Assembly: GCA_029747015.1 (NCBI GenBank)
Contig: JAKOGI010001362.1
Coordinates: forward strand, 171,001 to 235,000
Source of the DNA: Carnegiea gigantea
Lineage: Eukaryota; Streptophyta; Magnoliopsida; Caryophyllales; Cactaceae
Length of the DNA: 64,000 nucleotides
Direction: 5' to 3'
Under the pieces are notes generated by a model, which made no database searches, had not been told where the DNA came from, and saw only the letters and a program-made list of their open reading frames with translations. Positions 1-10,327 of the stretch are shown here, piece after piece (the first letter of the stretch is position 1; each line of letters starts with the position of its first letter). The translations under genes were made by a program, and so were the position numbers.

Positions 1-97
1 CTATCATTGGGCCTTTCTCTCTCCTCGGTTGATGTATTGGCTTTTTGCTATGCTCTTCTCCTGCATACATAACATGTGTAAGTGCTCACTAAAATAG

Positions 98-480
98 TTG
101 CTATGCTCACTGAAATACTTGTTGTGCTCACTAACATATATGTTCTTTATAGTCACACATATGCCCTGCTCAGTAACACATGTGTTCTGCTCATCAAGTC
201 ATACTTTATGCTCACTAAAATATAACTTCTACTCACTAACATATGTGTTCTGCTCACCAAGTTATACTTTATGCTCACTAAAATATAACTTCTGCTCACT
301 AACATATGTGTTCTGCTCACCAAGGTATACTTTATGCTGACTAAAATATAACTTCTGCTCACTAATATATGTGTTTTACTCACCAAGTTATAGGTTATGC
401 TCACTAACATATGTGTTCTGCTCACCAGCTCACTAACGTATGTGTTCTGCTCATCAAGTTATAGGGTATGCTCACTGAAA
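98..480. repeat. 21-bp tandem repeat (63-bp higher-order unit), GCTCACTAA family
   Basis: A tandem array with a 21-bp monomer that begins CTCACTAA or CTCACCAA. Three monomer variants alternate, which gives a 63-bp higher-order unit seen about four times. Because 21 is a multiple of three, the array is open in more than one frame. On the minus strand, 153-425 reads as twelve or more heptads of the type LVSRTHM, LVSRSYI and LVSIKYN. The plus strand is also open over 98-340. I therefore do not call a protein on openness alone. Related blocks recur at about 1,780-2,475, 4,085-4,400 and, more loosely, 4,800-5,310. Confidence 0.85.
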
Positions 481-659
481 GCAAGAGCATGGTCAATGAA
501 AATCCTTACCATCCTTTTTTTCTTTTTTATTCTTTCCATCTTCTCTACCATGAGATTTTTGCTCTCTTTCAGTTATTTTCTGCCTTTCTTCCCCCTCTGT
601 TTGTGTTTCTAGAATTGGTGGTGGTGGTGGTGTTTGAGATGATTCATGTGGTGGTTGTG

Positions 660-1339
660 TCACAAGGGCTTGTGATGGATGTTGTGGGTGGGAGGGTGGT
701 GGTGTCTGACGTGCCTTTGGATGAGAGAAAGATGGTGTGTTTGATGTGTTTGTGGAGGAGGAAAAGGTGGTGGTGTCTGATGTGTCTGTTGAGGAGGAGA
801 AGGTGGTGGTGTCTGATGTGTCTCTGCAGGGGGGAGGGTGGTGGTGCTTGATCTACTTTTGTAGGGGGCGGATGGTGGTGTGTGAAGTGATGCTGGTGCT
901 GCTAGTGTTGCAGTAGTTGGGCTTTGGCTATCATCAACCAACTTAAAACTTGGTATGTCATTGCTCCTTACCTTGATGCAGAAGCTTTGCTATTGGTGCT
1001 GCTGGTCTATTGTTGCCTTACAAAAGCATTCTCTAACTCAATTATGGCCTCAAGTACAGCAGATCTATTCTACCATTCTTCATCTTGACTAAATGATGGT
1101 ATCTCAGCAGTTTCATCCCCCTTTTCTCTTTATGTCACTGGTGGGGATTTTGAGATTTGAGCCTCACAGTAGGAAGTGAACATGCTTATGGCCTTATCTC
1201 TTATCTTTTTGAGTGCTTCATGGTTTTGGTACCTTTTTGATAAGTAGTTCATGAATGTCCTGTACCTCTTGAATGCACTTGCTAAAGCCTTTGTTACTTC
1301 AGCCACTTCTTCCATATCTTTCGGCAATGTGGATAACAT
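660..1339 (-). pseudogene. Proline-rich coding relic of the left-edge transposon
   Basis: Two minus-strand reading frames probably belong to one gene body. 1339-1130 encodes a 69-residue, Lys/Glu-rich, probably helical segment. 941-660 encodes a 93-residue segment rich in Pro, Thr and His with repeats of the type QTHQTPPP. Stop codons and a frame change separate them, so this is either several exons or a decayed exon. The proline-rich part is encoded by a 36-bp minisatellite. The function is not recognised. Its place in the element, downstream of the segment at 2,518-3,495, suggests it is part of the same transposon gene. Confidence 0.4.
743..850. repeat. 36-bp minisatellite, about three copies
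   Basis: Three consecutive 36-bp units start near 743, 779 and 815. Each contains GATGTGT followed by a GGAGGAG-rich stretch and GGTGGTGGTG. In the minus-strand frame each unit encodes 12 residues with a Pro run flanked by QTHQT. The third copy is the most diverged. Confidence 0.75.
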
Positions 1340-1779
1340 TCAAGTATTGTAAGATCTTATATAGATATTTCGTTAAATTATTTCATTCTGCTTGATTGAT
1401 ATGAATGCAATAAAGAAATAAATGTTACCTCTATCTCTTATGGTTCATCATTTTCTGATAAGATTTTTTTATGTTCTTTCTTTTGTGGCTGAGGTTCCTT
1501 TTGCAGAGGTGGTTCAGCATGCACCTCCTTTGTTATTTGTATTGGAGGCTCCACTCTTCCCTTGTTATTTGTATTGGAGCCTCCACTCTTCCCTTTCCAA
1601 AGCCTTTCGGCCCTTCTTTTGCAGCAAGTTGATTGGCTTTTCTTTCTTCTCTAACTCTTTTCCTTAGCCTTTCTGTTGTCCAGCCCTTGATTGTTGGGAA
1701 TTACCTCTGAATAGTCCTTCTTGTCAAGAGAACCCTGTCAAGATACAGCATCTGTAAGAGAAATGTTCTTTGTAATCAG

Positions 1780-2475
1780 TCTGTATAGCTCACCAAAAAT
1801 GAATCCATTCTCACTAAAATATATCCCATGCTCACCAAAAATGTATACTAGCTCACTAAAATTAAGTAATGTTGTCTAAGAATAATTCTTATTAGGCTCA
1901 CTAAATTTGTGAATAGAGATCAATGTAATAGATAATTGTAATATATGAACAACTAACTTACAGCTCGGCAAAGCTAAACTGTTGCTCACTAAAAGGCTTG
2001 TTTCGCTCACTAGGTTATATTGTATGCCCACTAAAAATAGTGCTCTGCTCACTAAACATTTTCGTGTGCTCATTAAAATATATTGTAGCTCACTAACATT
2101 GAGTAATATTGTGTAACAATGATTCCTATGTGTATGTAGGGTACGTGATGCGTGCTCACTAAAGTGGTCATTGTAGAACAATGTAGTAGACAATTTTCAC
2201 ACATGATGAAGTTTTCCATAGCTCACCAAAAGTTTTGGTGTGCTCACTAAAATACACCTTCTGCTTACTAAAATGTATGTTGCGCTCACTAAAGTACATG
2301 CCATGCTCACCATAATATATGTTAAGCTCACCAAAAGTTTTGGTATGCTCACTAAAATACATCTTCTGCTCACTATATTATATGTTCCTCTCACTAAAGT
2401 AAATGACATGCTCATCATGATATATATTTAGCTCACTAATTATATATGTTCAGCTCACTAAATTTGACATTGTGC
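1780..2475. repeat. Second block of the GCTCACTAA repeat family
   Basis: Roughly 21-bp spaced CTCACTAAA, CTCACCAAA and CTTACTAAA motifs run through this block, densest at 2,220-2,470. In the gene-sense (minus) direction it lies just downstream of a GTAAGTT splice-donor match at 2511-2517, so it is probably intronic in the transposon gene. One minus frame (2418-2197) is open and again gives LVS-type heptads such as LVSRRCI. Confidence 0.7.
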
Positions 2476-2517
2476 TTACTGAAAACATAATATTCTGATA
2501 GAGTATAAAGAACTTAC

Positions 2518-3495
2518 CATCAAGAAGAGAATAGGGTCATCGAAGTTTGAAACCCTCTTTTTGACAGATTCACATAATCTGTTAATGGTGTATTGACACC
2601 AATCAATTGTTGCTATATCCTCAACATGAGCAACATTCTTGGCAAAATAGGGTGTGCAATGTACGTTCTTTGAACCATTGGAGAAGCATGATACCATGTA
2701 TAGCACAAAATTTCTCTTGAAACTTTCCCCTACATTAGTCTGGCTGAGTATGTATTGTGGCATTTGGCTCAGCTTAGGGGTCCCATCTTCCAGATTCCAG
2801 TCTTTTCTTCATGAATCAAGGACTTCGTTGTATTGGGCATCTTTTGGCTTTTTCCCATAAAACTCCTCAACTTTCCTTCCACCAATAGGGAGTGCCAATG
2901 TAAGATGCACATCCATTGGTGTCATCCCAATCCTTTTATCAGGTGATATATACAAGGTGACTGAGCATGGGTCAAATCTGTCTACTAGCCATTTGCATAA
3001 ATCCCCTGGCAATTCAGTGACTTCTAAGTGGAGGAATCATCCAAACCCTATATCTTGTATTGCTTTTCTTTATGCCTCATTGAAATTATCAATCATGCCA
3101 ACAAACCCTGATGGTGACATTCTTGTTTGAAAGATCTTTTTGGATTTTGTGTCTCCCTCTGCAGGCTTTGGCACAGATTGCATAGACTTGGGGCCTTTAA
3201 CAGGGACAATAGCACTTTTTCGGACATCCTCCTTCTTCTTCAGGGATTTTTGTTCTTTTTTATGCTTCATAACTGAGGGTAGTCTACTCTTTATAGGAGG
3301 TTTAGGACTCTTTTGGACATCCTCCTTCTTCTCAAGTTGTGCCTTAACACACTTTTTTAACCTGACTTGCATTTTCTTTGGCCTAGACTTTGTTCCTTGT
3401 TTTATCTTCTTCATTCTCTTCACCAATACTCCATCATCAGACTCAGATTCATCATCATGTCCAGAGGGAGGTATTTTGTAATTGGTGTCCTCCAC
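2518..3495 (-). pseudogene. Transposon-borne coding segment resembling Ulp1-associated plant mobile-element proteins
   Basis: Minus-strand coding relic. 3495-3070 encodes a Lys/Glu-rich, probably disordered 141-residue stretch (many KK, SPKPP and KSRP patches) ending in GFVGMIDNFNEA. 3012-2476 continues as a globular segment with one in-frame stop at 2806-2808. It includes LPIGGRKVEEFYGKK and a Cys/Trp-containing part (CTPYFAKNVAHVEDI, DWCQYTINRLC). A good splice donor (GTAAGTT) at 2517-2511 probably ends the exon at 2518. From memory of the family, this layout resembles proteins of plant MULE-like elements that carry a Ulp1-type protease domain further downstream. That domain would lie left of this window and is not seen. 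Family assignment is inference. Confidence 0.4.
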
Positions 3496-4075
3496 AGTTT
3501 CATCTGTTTCCTCTAAAGGTTATTGATGAATGTCGATAATTGTTTTTTCAGAGCTTTCTTGGGCAGTGTTTTTGGGAACATTGGGGGAGTTTCTGCTGTG
3601 CATTATTTTCTCTCCCTTTTGTTGTTCTGTTTGCCAACATTCTGATGTGCATCAGTCTTCTTTAGCTCCTTTTTCCTTTTTTTACAGCACGAACTTTAGT
3701 CTCTGCCCTGATGTTGGTGTGCGTTGTTGAGGTGGGTTTGCTATTTTTTGCTGCTCTTGTCCTCCCTCTCCCTGTTGAATAGGCTGTGATTGTTCCATAG
3801 CATGCACACTTTGTGGTTTTTCCAGCACCTGAAGTAGGTGGAGTGTTGCAAATATTTCTGTTCTTCCTAACTTCTTGTTTCAGCCTTCTTTTAGTTGCAG
3901 TACTACTTGTTGCGCTGGTTTTCCCACCAGACGTTGTCTCCCTTGCTGTGGATAGGGTTTCCTGATGCTTTGGTTGAGCTTCCTTGGTTGCTTCTTCTGC
4001 AGCTGTACATGGTATTTTGTATAAGTGAACAAGATGTATAACTAAATAAATGTGTAATGTTTAATGTAATGGGGG
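3496..4075. other. Decayed interior of the left-edge element
   Basis: Low-identity coding-like sequence with many short frames on both strands, Ser/Thr-rich on the minus strand. No convincing exon or domain was found. It probably encodes the N-terminal linker of the transposon protein in broken form. Confidence 0.3.
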
Positions 4076-4077
4076 TC

Positions 4078-4400
4078 TCAATATATATATTTTAGCTCAC
4101 TAAAATAAAATGTCTGCTCCCCAGAATTATAGGTCAGCTCACTAAAATAAATTGTCCGCTCACCAGAATTATAGGTCAGCTCACTAAATATAGTTGTCTG
4201 CTCACCAGAATTATATGTGAGCTCACTAAACATAGTTGTCTGCTCACTACAATTATAGGTCAGCTCACTAGACATAGGTGTCTGCTCACTACAATTGCAG
4301 GTCAGCTCACTAAATATAGTTGTCTGCTTACTACATTTGCAGTCAGCTCACTAGATATTTGTATTAGCTCACCAATCAATATGTCAGGTTCACTATTTGA
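4078..4400. repeat. Third block of the GCTCACTAA repeat family
   Basis: About 15 monomers with AGCTCACTAAA alternating with TGCTCACCAGAATTATA, again in steps of about 21 bp. The minus frame 4275-4078 is open as SELTYNS/GEQTTIF-type heptads, a different frame from the LVS heptads of the first block. That argues that the DNA unit, not one peptide, is what is preserved. Confidence 0.75.
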
Positions 4401-4799
4401 TAGGTATTAACATAGAATATAATGTAGACGTGCTTTGAATATAATTTCCCATGCTCACTTCACATGGAATTTAGATGATTACATATAAGCTTACATAATC
4501 TAGACATACCTTGGCCTGAATTGTGTGTAATATCACCTTGCATTCCTTGACTTATTTCATTTGTTTTATTTTGATCATTTGGGCTTCAATAAAAAAGGAA
4601 AAGATAATGTTCGTGTAGTGGACTATTCCGTGTGTATTTTTTCATATATTTCGAGTGGTAATTACCAAATGTTCACTTGCTAAGATGAGTTGTCTCTAAA
4701 AGCCTTCATAATGATGTCTTGAGGGCTTGTGTTTGACCCTTCTGTCTTTGATCTATCAAATAGTAATAAATATAATGTTAATATTACATGAAATGTGAT

Positions 4800-5310
4800 A
4801 ACACACTAGAATAAAAGGTACAACTCAGCACCAATATACCACTATCATATAAGATACAACTCACTGTATATGTGAAATAGTATATGAAAGGAGATTGGAG
4901 TTCTAGATTGCACACTTTAATGTATGGTTCCACTCTCTAAATTTAAGGTATAGCACAGTAGGATGTAAAGTACAGCTCACTATATTATAAAACAGAAATC
5001 ACTATAGGATGTCGACAGAAACTTGCATATTATTCACTGCTCACTACATTTTTATCATGGGTCACTATATTCAAGCCATAGCTCACTAAAATATAGGGCA
5101 CAACTCACTGGAGCATGCATATGTTGACAGCCACTAGCACATAATTTATAACTCACCAGATTTTTGTCATGGCTCACTACATACAAGCCTTAGCTCCCTA
5201 CATTATAAGACACGACTCACTATGGGATTCATATGTTGACAGGAACAAGCACATAATTCATAACTCACTAAAATGAAGATATGGCTCACCACAATATAAG
5301 GTACAACTCA
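4800..5310. repeat. Fourth, loosely spaced block of the repeat family
   Basis: GCTCACTA and AACTCACTA motifs recur every 25-45 bp, mixed with GCATATGTTGACAG and ACACATAATTCATAACTC elements. The sequence from about 5,015 onward is duplicated at 15,218 onward. In gene sense it lies immediately downstream of the first-exon donor (5490), so it is probably intron 1 of the transposon gene. Confidence 0.6.
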
Positions 5311-5995
5311 CTATAGAACAAAATCAGAAGAGTTGAGGTAAAAGTGTCTTGGATGTATTAGTCAACATCAAGGTAAACGTGTTTATTGTAAATTTACAGA
5401 CAAAATCAGGAACAAGCACGTACTGCTCACTGGTTATGTACGTTTGCTTACTAATATTAGGTTTAAGACGGTTTAAGGTTCTCAACATACCTCTTCTGAG
5501 GAGTGTTTGATGCATCACTAGCAGATCTCTTCTTCGCTGCTGATGAATGTTGAGCTTCCATCTACAAACATTTGAAAAACGCGATAATGAGTGTGCGATT
5601 TTAACAAAACCTACAATGTTAAACCAATTCATCGTTTTGTTTTGATCATGCCAATAAATTTCGTATATGCTAAAACTTACGTCGAATTTGTTTGCTTCAA
5701 ACTTGAGTAGTGATTTTCCGAAGATTTCTTGCTAGAATCGGTGAGCAAAGGTACCAGAATTTCGCCAATTCAAGCATGAAGTTGAGTGGGTTTTCGAAGA
5801 GAGAAAGTGAGCGGAACTTTTTGGGTCGTGGTGTTTTGAAGTTGTAGTTATGAGCTTTTGTTGTTTTTTTTTTTAGGCGGTGGTTTCTTCACTTTATGCT
5901 TCGTGGTGCGCCAGTTAGACAATGGGTGGGCCCGGTTGTATAAATGCAATTGTATAATCGGGTGGACGATATAAGAACTAGAATTACTCAGGGGG
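5015..5995 (-). mobile_element. Right terminal segment of a MULE-like transposon (copy 1)
   Basis: This stretch is about 1 kb long and aligns in the same orientation with 15,218-16,170. Both contain the repeat motifs, the 71-bp exon with its splice sites, an upstream leader exon ending in a GTAAGT donor, a T-rich tract (5,866-5,874) and the terminal motif GGTTGTATAAATGCAATTGT. The left end of this element is outside the window, so everything from 1 to here is likely one large element. No target duplication can be tested for this copy. Confidence 0.65.
5491..5561 (-). CDS. Conserved 71-bp first coding exon of the transposon gene (copy 1)
   Basis: It starts with ATG at 5561-5559, immediately preceded by an AG acceptor, and ends before a GTATGT donor at 5490. 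It encodes 23 codons plus two bases and begins MEAQHSSAAKKRSASD, with a basic KKR patch that could act in nuclear localisation. An upstream leader exon ends at 5681 before GTAAGTTT. The same exon with matching splice sites is present at 15,693-15,763. Conservation of ATG, frame and splice sites in two diverged copies supports a real exon of the mobile element. The start is chosen because no upstream in-frame ATG fits the leader exon. Confidence 0.5.
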
Positions 5996-7527
5996 CTCCT
6001 GGGATGCTCTAATTATTGTAAATCAACATTTATAATTGTCTGTATTAGATTAAAGACTTATCGACGACTTGGTAAATATTTATAAGAAGTCATTTAGCAA
6101 GCGTTAAAAGAAAAGGAGCTACATAACCTAATTTCCTATTTTAGATATGCGATATTTTTGATTTGATCCTTCTTCCCAAAAGAATGATTACTGTAACATA
6201 TGTGAAATTCTTCCCATTTAAAGCAGGCTATCTAAATTTTAACAAATTGGCCATGAAATATGGTGATACTTCTGCCAATTAAAATCAATGTGCCAGCCAA
6301 GTATATTGATGGGCCGAATAAGGCTCTAGGACTTAAGTAGATGACTCAATAGTTCTTTTGAGATACCCAAGGCCAAGGAGGTACAACAAGCTAAGTTGTA
6401 TGGTACTTCTTGTAAGCACAAATTTTTCGTCTAGAATAAATTAAGATAAGAAATGTTAACAAATTAATTTATATTAATTTTATAAGATATGGGTACAATC
6501 TCTGTGTATTTGTTATAAATAAATAAATAAATAATTCATCTTGATTCGATCTCCAATTTGTACTTGGAAGAGGATCGGTTGACTTGAATCCCGATGAAAT
6601 TGATTAATTTGACTTCCTTTGAATGAACTTCAATAAACTTGATCTTGAGAGATGCCTAAGAGGCTTGATCTCAATCAATATGATTTTTTCTTTGATCTTC
6701 GATGGTAGACGGCATGTGCTTTGATTATGCTTGTTGTTTTTCCTTTAGAGAAATTAACCCTTTGAGTCTTCAAAATGTCTTCAGAGTGAATGAATCTTCC
6801 ACCTCCTAAGTAGGAGGGAGTAGTGCTCTATTTATAGGGAATGAATGCCCCTCCCCTTATTAGGCTTTGCGATTTATTTGTCTTCTTGGGTCATTGATTG
6901 GGCCTTGGACTTGGTAGTCGTTATGATTGTGACTTAAAAGTCGATTTGGCCTAACTCGAATCAATTTATATTTAATTTCTAGCATGACACATATTATTAA
7001 ATTTTTAGTGCCTACACTCCTATCAACTTTCATATTTTGAAACTCAACCGCATCAAGCATTCCAAAGTTATGGATGCGACCAACTCTCGAGGGGCAAGAG
7101 ATGGAAATCTAATAACATAGAATATTATTATTCTTGTAATTTTTAAGTTAATTATAAGAAAATTATTAAAGAAAATATTTGATTATCTAATTTATATTGT
7201 ACAGTAGCTAAACGAGAAAATATTTAAATTTTTTGTAAAATTCAATTAATGAAAAATTACTTTTTGCTTATGGATTATTTATCATATATGATTTTGAAGT
7301 AATTAGGAAACCCAACATGACCAATACACATTTATTGTGATAAACCAACCTAGTTACAAAGTCCAATTCAACAAATAAGCCAATCAACTTGGCATAGTGG
7401 AACAACTACGTTCCAAACTGATCTCTAAATTGATCATCATCTTCTTTGTTTATTTTTTTCTAAACACTAGGTGACTTTAACAATTGACCATGCAATTTTA
7501 AATTGACCCAACTTCAATCATGGATGA
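5996..7527. other. AT-rich intergenic stretch with a possible LTR fragment
   Basis: No gene is seen. At 6,530-7,075 the minus strand carries CCCTATAAATAGAG at about 6,828-6,841, a good TATA-box match of the sort found in retrotransposon LTRs. No paired copy, PBS or coding region accompanies it. A solo or broken LTR is possible but unproven. Confidence 0.3.
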
Positions 7528-7536
7528 TCTAAATGA

Positions 7537-7949
7537 GAACTGTTGACTTTTAGAGTTTTAGGTTCCTTGAGATTTGATGCATTGATTTTTATGACTTTGA
7601 TATTTGAGGTTATTGTTAAATATCTTCGCTTCTGAATTCCTTACAATTCACTCATGAAATTACAAAAATACCTTTACTATTATCCTTTTTGGATTTTTTT
7701 TAAAGCAAAAACCCCCAAAACTATCTTTCTGCTATTAAACAATCTATCGGTGGTGTTGTGGGTATTTAAAAGAGAAGGGTTGAGGGTAAAAAAAAAAAAC
7801 CAAAAAGCACAATAGTAAGGAAATTTTTGTAATTTTAGGACTAAATTGTAAGGAATTCAAAAGTGAGGGTACTTAAAAATAAACTAAAAAGTATCAGGGT
7901 CATAAAAATCAATGCATCAAATTTTAAGGAACTTAAAAGTCAACAGTTC
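7537..7949. mobile_element. MULE-type MITE with perfect 9-bp target duplication
   Basis: A 413-bp element with long terminal inverted repeats that start GAACTGTTGACTTTTA; similarity between the arms continues for well over 100 bp. It is flanked by a perfect 9-bp direct repeat TCTAAATGA at 7528-7536 and 7950-7958. The 9-bp duplication points to the Mutator superfamily. It has no coding capacity. A central A-tract (about 7,789-7,799) lies between the arms. Confidence 0.88.
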
Positions 7950-8007
7950 TCTAAATGAACGTTAGGTCAAGTAAATTGGGGTTGGTAAAAGGGTGTAGTT
8001 GGTGAGA

Positions 8008-8262
8008 TAGGCTAAATGAATTGAAGTTGATATTTTTTGTTGAAGTGGGTTGAAGTGGGTTGAAATTGATGTATTTTTAAATGATGGGTTGAAATTTGTT
8101 AAAATACTGAGAATAAAATTTTGAAGGAGGTGGGTTGAAGTTCATTGAAATGGATTGAAGTAGGTTGAAATTGATTGAAGTGGATTGAAGTTGGTATTTT
8201 TTATTAAAGTGAGTTAAAGTTAATTGAAGTGGATTGAATTAGATTGAAATTAGCAAATTAAA
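8008..8262. repeat. TTGAAGTGGGTTGAA-type degenerate minisatellite
   Basis: Short imperfect units of TTGAAGTGG and TTGAAATTGA are repeated many times. A larger unit that begins GAAGTTGATATTTTTT recurs near 8,022 and 8,190. No coding capacity; possibly the core of a small non-autonomous element. Confidence 0.6.
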
Positions 8263-8389
8263 AAAGAAAAACAAAAAAAAAACAGGCCATGACTAATGGA
8301 ATTAATTTGACATGGACAAAGTAAAATAATTTCTAACAACCTACCTAACCGTGCTGGTTGCTACATTCTTATTTTTTTTTGGTAAGAAA

Positions 8390-8895
8390 GGTAAGACATA
8401 CAATCTAGGATGCCCTTCTCTCAAGTGCTCGTCCTAAATTATCCTCGAGGAGAATACGCTCAAGGTCCCTATGAGGAACCAAATTCCACCCAACAGTGGA
8501 ATGAATAGAAAGCCCCTATTTAGCCAACCAATCGGTTGTGCAATTGCCCTGCCTAAGAGTATGATTTATAATGACATTGTTGAATCTATCTAAGAAGGTA
8601 GTAATATTATGGACCAAAACTTGAATTTCCCATGGTACTTAAATTTTCCTTTTCACTGCTTGGATGAGAATGCGATTGTCCCCTTCAATGTGAATATCCA
8701 TAAATCATGCCTGCACAGCTTCTCTAATCCCATTACGCATTGCTATAGCTTCTGCCACTAATACTGACGCGGCTCCTAGGTTGAATGCTGCCATCTGGAT
8801 GAATCGCCCGGCCCAATCGCGGATGATAAAGCCTCCCGCTGCTACTTTAGAATTTTTGGATCTGTCAAAGTTCATTTTGACGAATCCACCTGGTG
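8390..8895 (-). pseudogene. LINE RNase H domain (broken)
   Basis: Minus-strand frame with the plant non-LTR RNase H signature. It opens with a GGFVKMNFDRSKN-like segment, then AGGFIIRDWAGRF, AEAIAMRNGIREA, DIHIEGDNRILIQA, and a C-terminal part where TTDWLAK and a TFLTKK tail are visible. At least three in-frame stops make it non-functional. The role in the intact element would be degradation of the RNA strand during target-primed reverse transcription. Confidence 0.75.
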
Positions 8896-9016
8896 GCCTC
8901 TTCCATGATATCCACCGTGATTGCTTACACCGACGGCATGAGTGATGATGGATGGATGGGTGGAATGGTTGTAATAGTTTATGTCTTATGCGCCATTCTG
9001 TTCTCGCTCATTTTGC

Positions 9017-9352
9017 TCATAAAAGGGATAATCCCAGACTGGATGGCGCGTTATGAAATACTTTATTATTTCTGGATTTCCACATACTCCAAAGAAATGC
9101 GACAATTCTGTCCATCTTAATATTTGGTAGCGACTGCTTAATAGAGGAAAGCCAGTTTTCGATCTTCAGTTGGGAGTTAACTGGAAGATCAACATTGAGC
9201 CAATCATGATCATGTGCTAATTGCCAAAGGAGTTGAGCACTATGACGCCCCATAAACAGATGTTGTGCATCTTCAATAGCCCCTTTGCAATGGGGACATA
9301 AAGGATCAATATCCATACCCTTAAGGAGTAAATTCCCGAGGAAGGGATGCAT
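9017..9352 (-). pseudogene. LINE zinc-binding region of the reverse transcriptase (zf-RVT)
   Basis: A 111-residue open piece with CPHCKGAIEDAQHLF followed by a His, and SMWKSRNNKVFHN near the C-terminus. This is the usual Cys/His region that separates RT and RNase H in plant LINEs. It is continuous with the RNase H relic downstream and the RT relics upstream, but in different frames. Confidence 0.75.
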
Positions 9353-9498
9353 GACAAACTTTCCAGAGGAAGACCTTTAACTTAGGCATAATATCTGACT
9401 TCTAGATCTAGCTGAAATCCCAGGATTGGGAGTTACGCAAATCTAACTCATGGGCAGTGCATAACAGGGTTTGACGGAATTGGTGTCGCCAAAATTGC

Positions 9499-10155
9499 TT
9501 AAATGCAGGAATGATTAACTAGTCCCCACAATTTGACAATATCCCATTCTTTAGAGGGTAGAATAAAATATGCAACAGTGAGGGATGTATCAATGGTGGA
9601 AGTATCGGAGATTCCCATAAGATCAGCCAAACTACGATTATCACACCAACGATCTGTCCAGAATTTAATATTTGTGTCATCGCCAACTTTCCAAGGTATT
9701 CCTTCGCGAAGTTGATGACGGTTTCTTAAGATACACTTCCACACCCAAGAATCCGATTGGCATGGCTCTGCTATGAAGAAAGTTTTATTGGCAGGAGACT
9801 TAGCCAATATTTGTTCTGTCCAGGGACATTGCTGGTTGAACCGTTTTCAGGCCAGCTTACTTAAGAAAGCGTTGTTAACAGCCTCTGTCTTTCTAAGGTC
9901 AAGGCCTCCTGATTTCTTGGGTCTACAAAATTTATTCCAAGACACCCTTCGTAAACCTCTGATATTGTCAGATTTCTTCCACAAGAAATCACAGCTAATT
10001 TTATCGATCTGCCTACTAGTTACAGTCAGCAATTGAAAACATTGTATAGTGTGGGCAGGCATGGCTTCCAAATTTGTTTGGATTAATGCTACTCGGCCTA
10101 CTTTAGAAATGTTAGCAGTCTTCCAATTCTGGAGCTTGGCTACAGTCTTATTCAC
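9499..10155 (-). pseudogene. LINE RT C-terminal connection segment (two frames)
   Basis: Minus frames 10155-9847 and 9807-9499 encode the thumb/connection part typical of plant LINEs: KLQNWKTANISKVGRVALI, CDFLWKKSDN, KKSGGLDLRKTEAVN, then NRHQLREGIPWKVGDDTNI and FWTDRWCD. A frameshift at about 9,810-9,845 breaks it. Confidence 0.75.
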
Positions 10156-10327
10156 TAGTTCAGAAAAAGTCTGTACATTTGGTTATCTCTTGAACACTGG
10201 ACATCCCAAACATTTACCCAGATTGTCTTGGTGCTTAATATTAAAGACGAAGAATACAACACGTCGGTCATGCAAACTTGCATTTTAGAGAAAGTAAGGG
10301 ATGACTTCTGGAAATTGATGAGTTGTC

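Noticed and set aside
153..425. A 90-residue repeat protein gene on the minus strand
   Set aside because: Any stop-free 21-bp monomer stays open; the opposite strand is also open. No start context, splice evidence or selection signal is visible.
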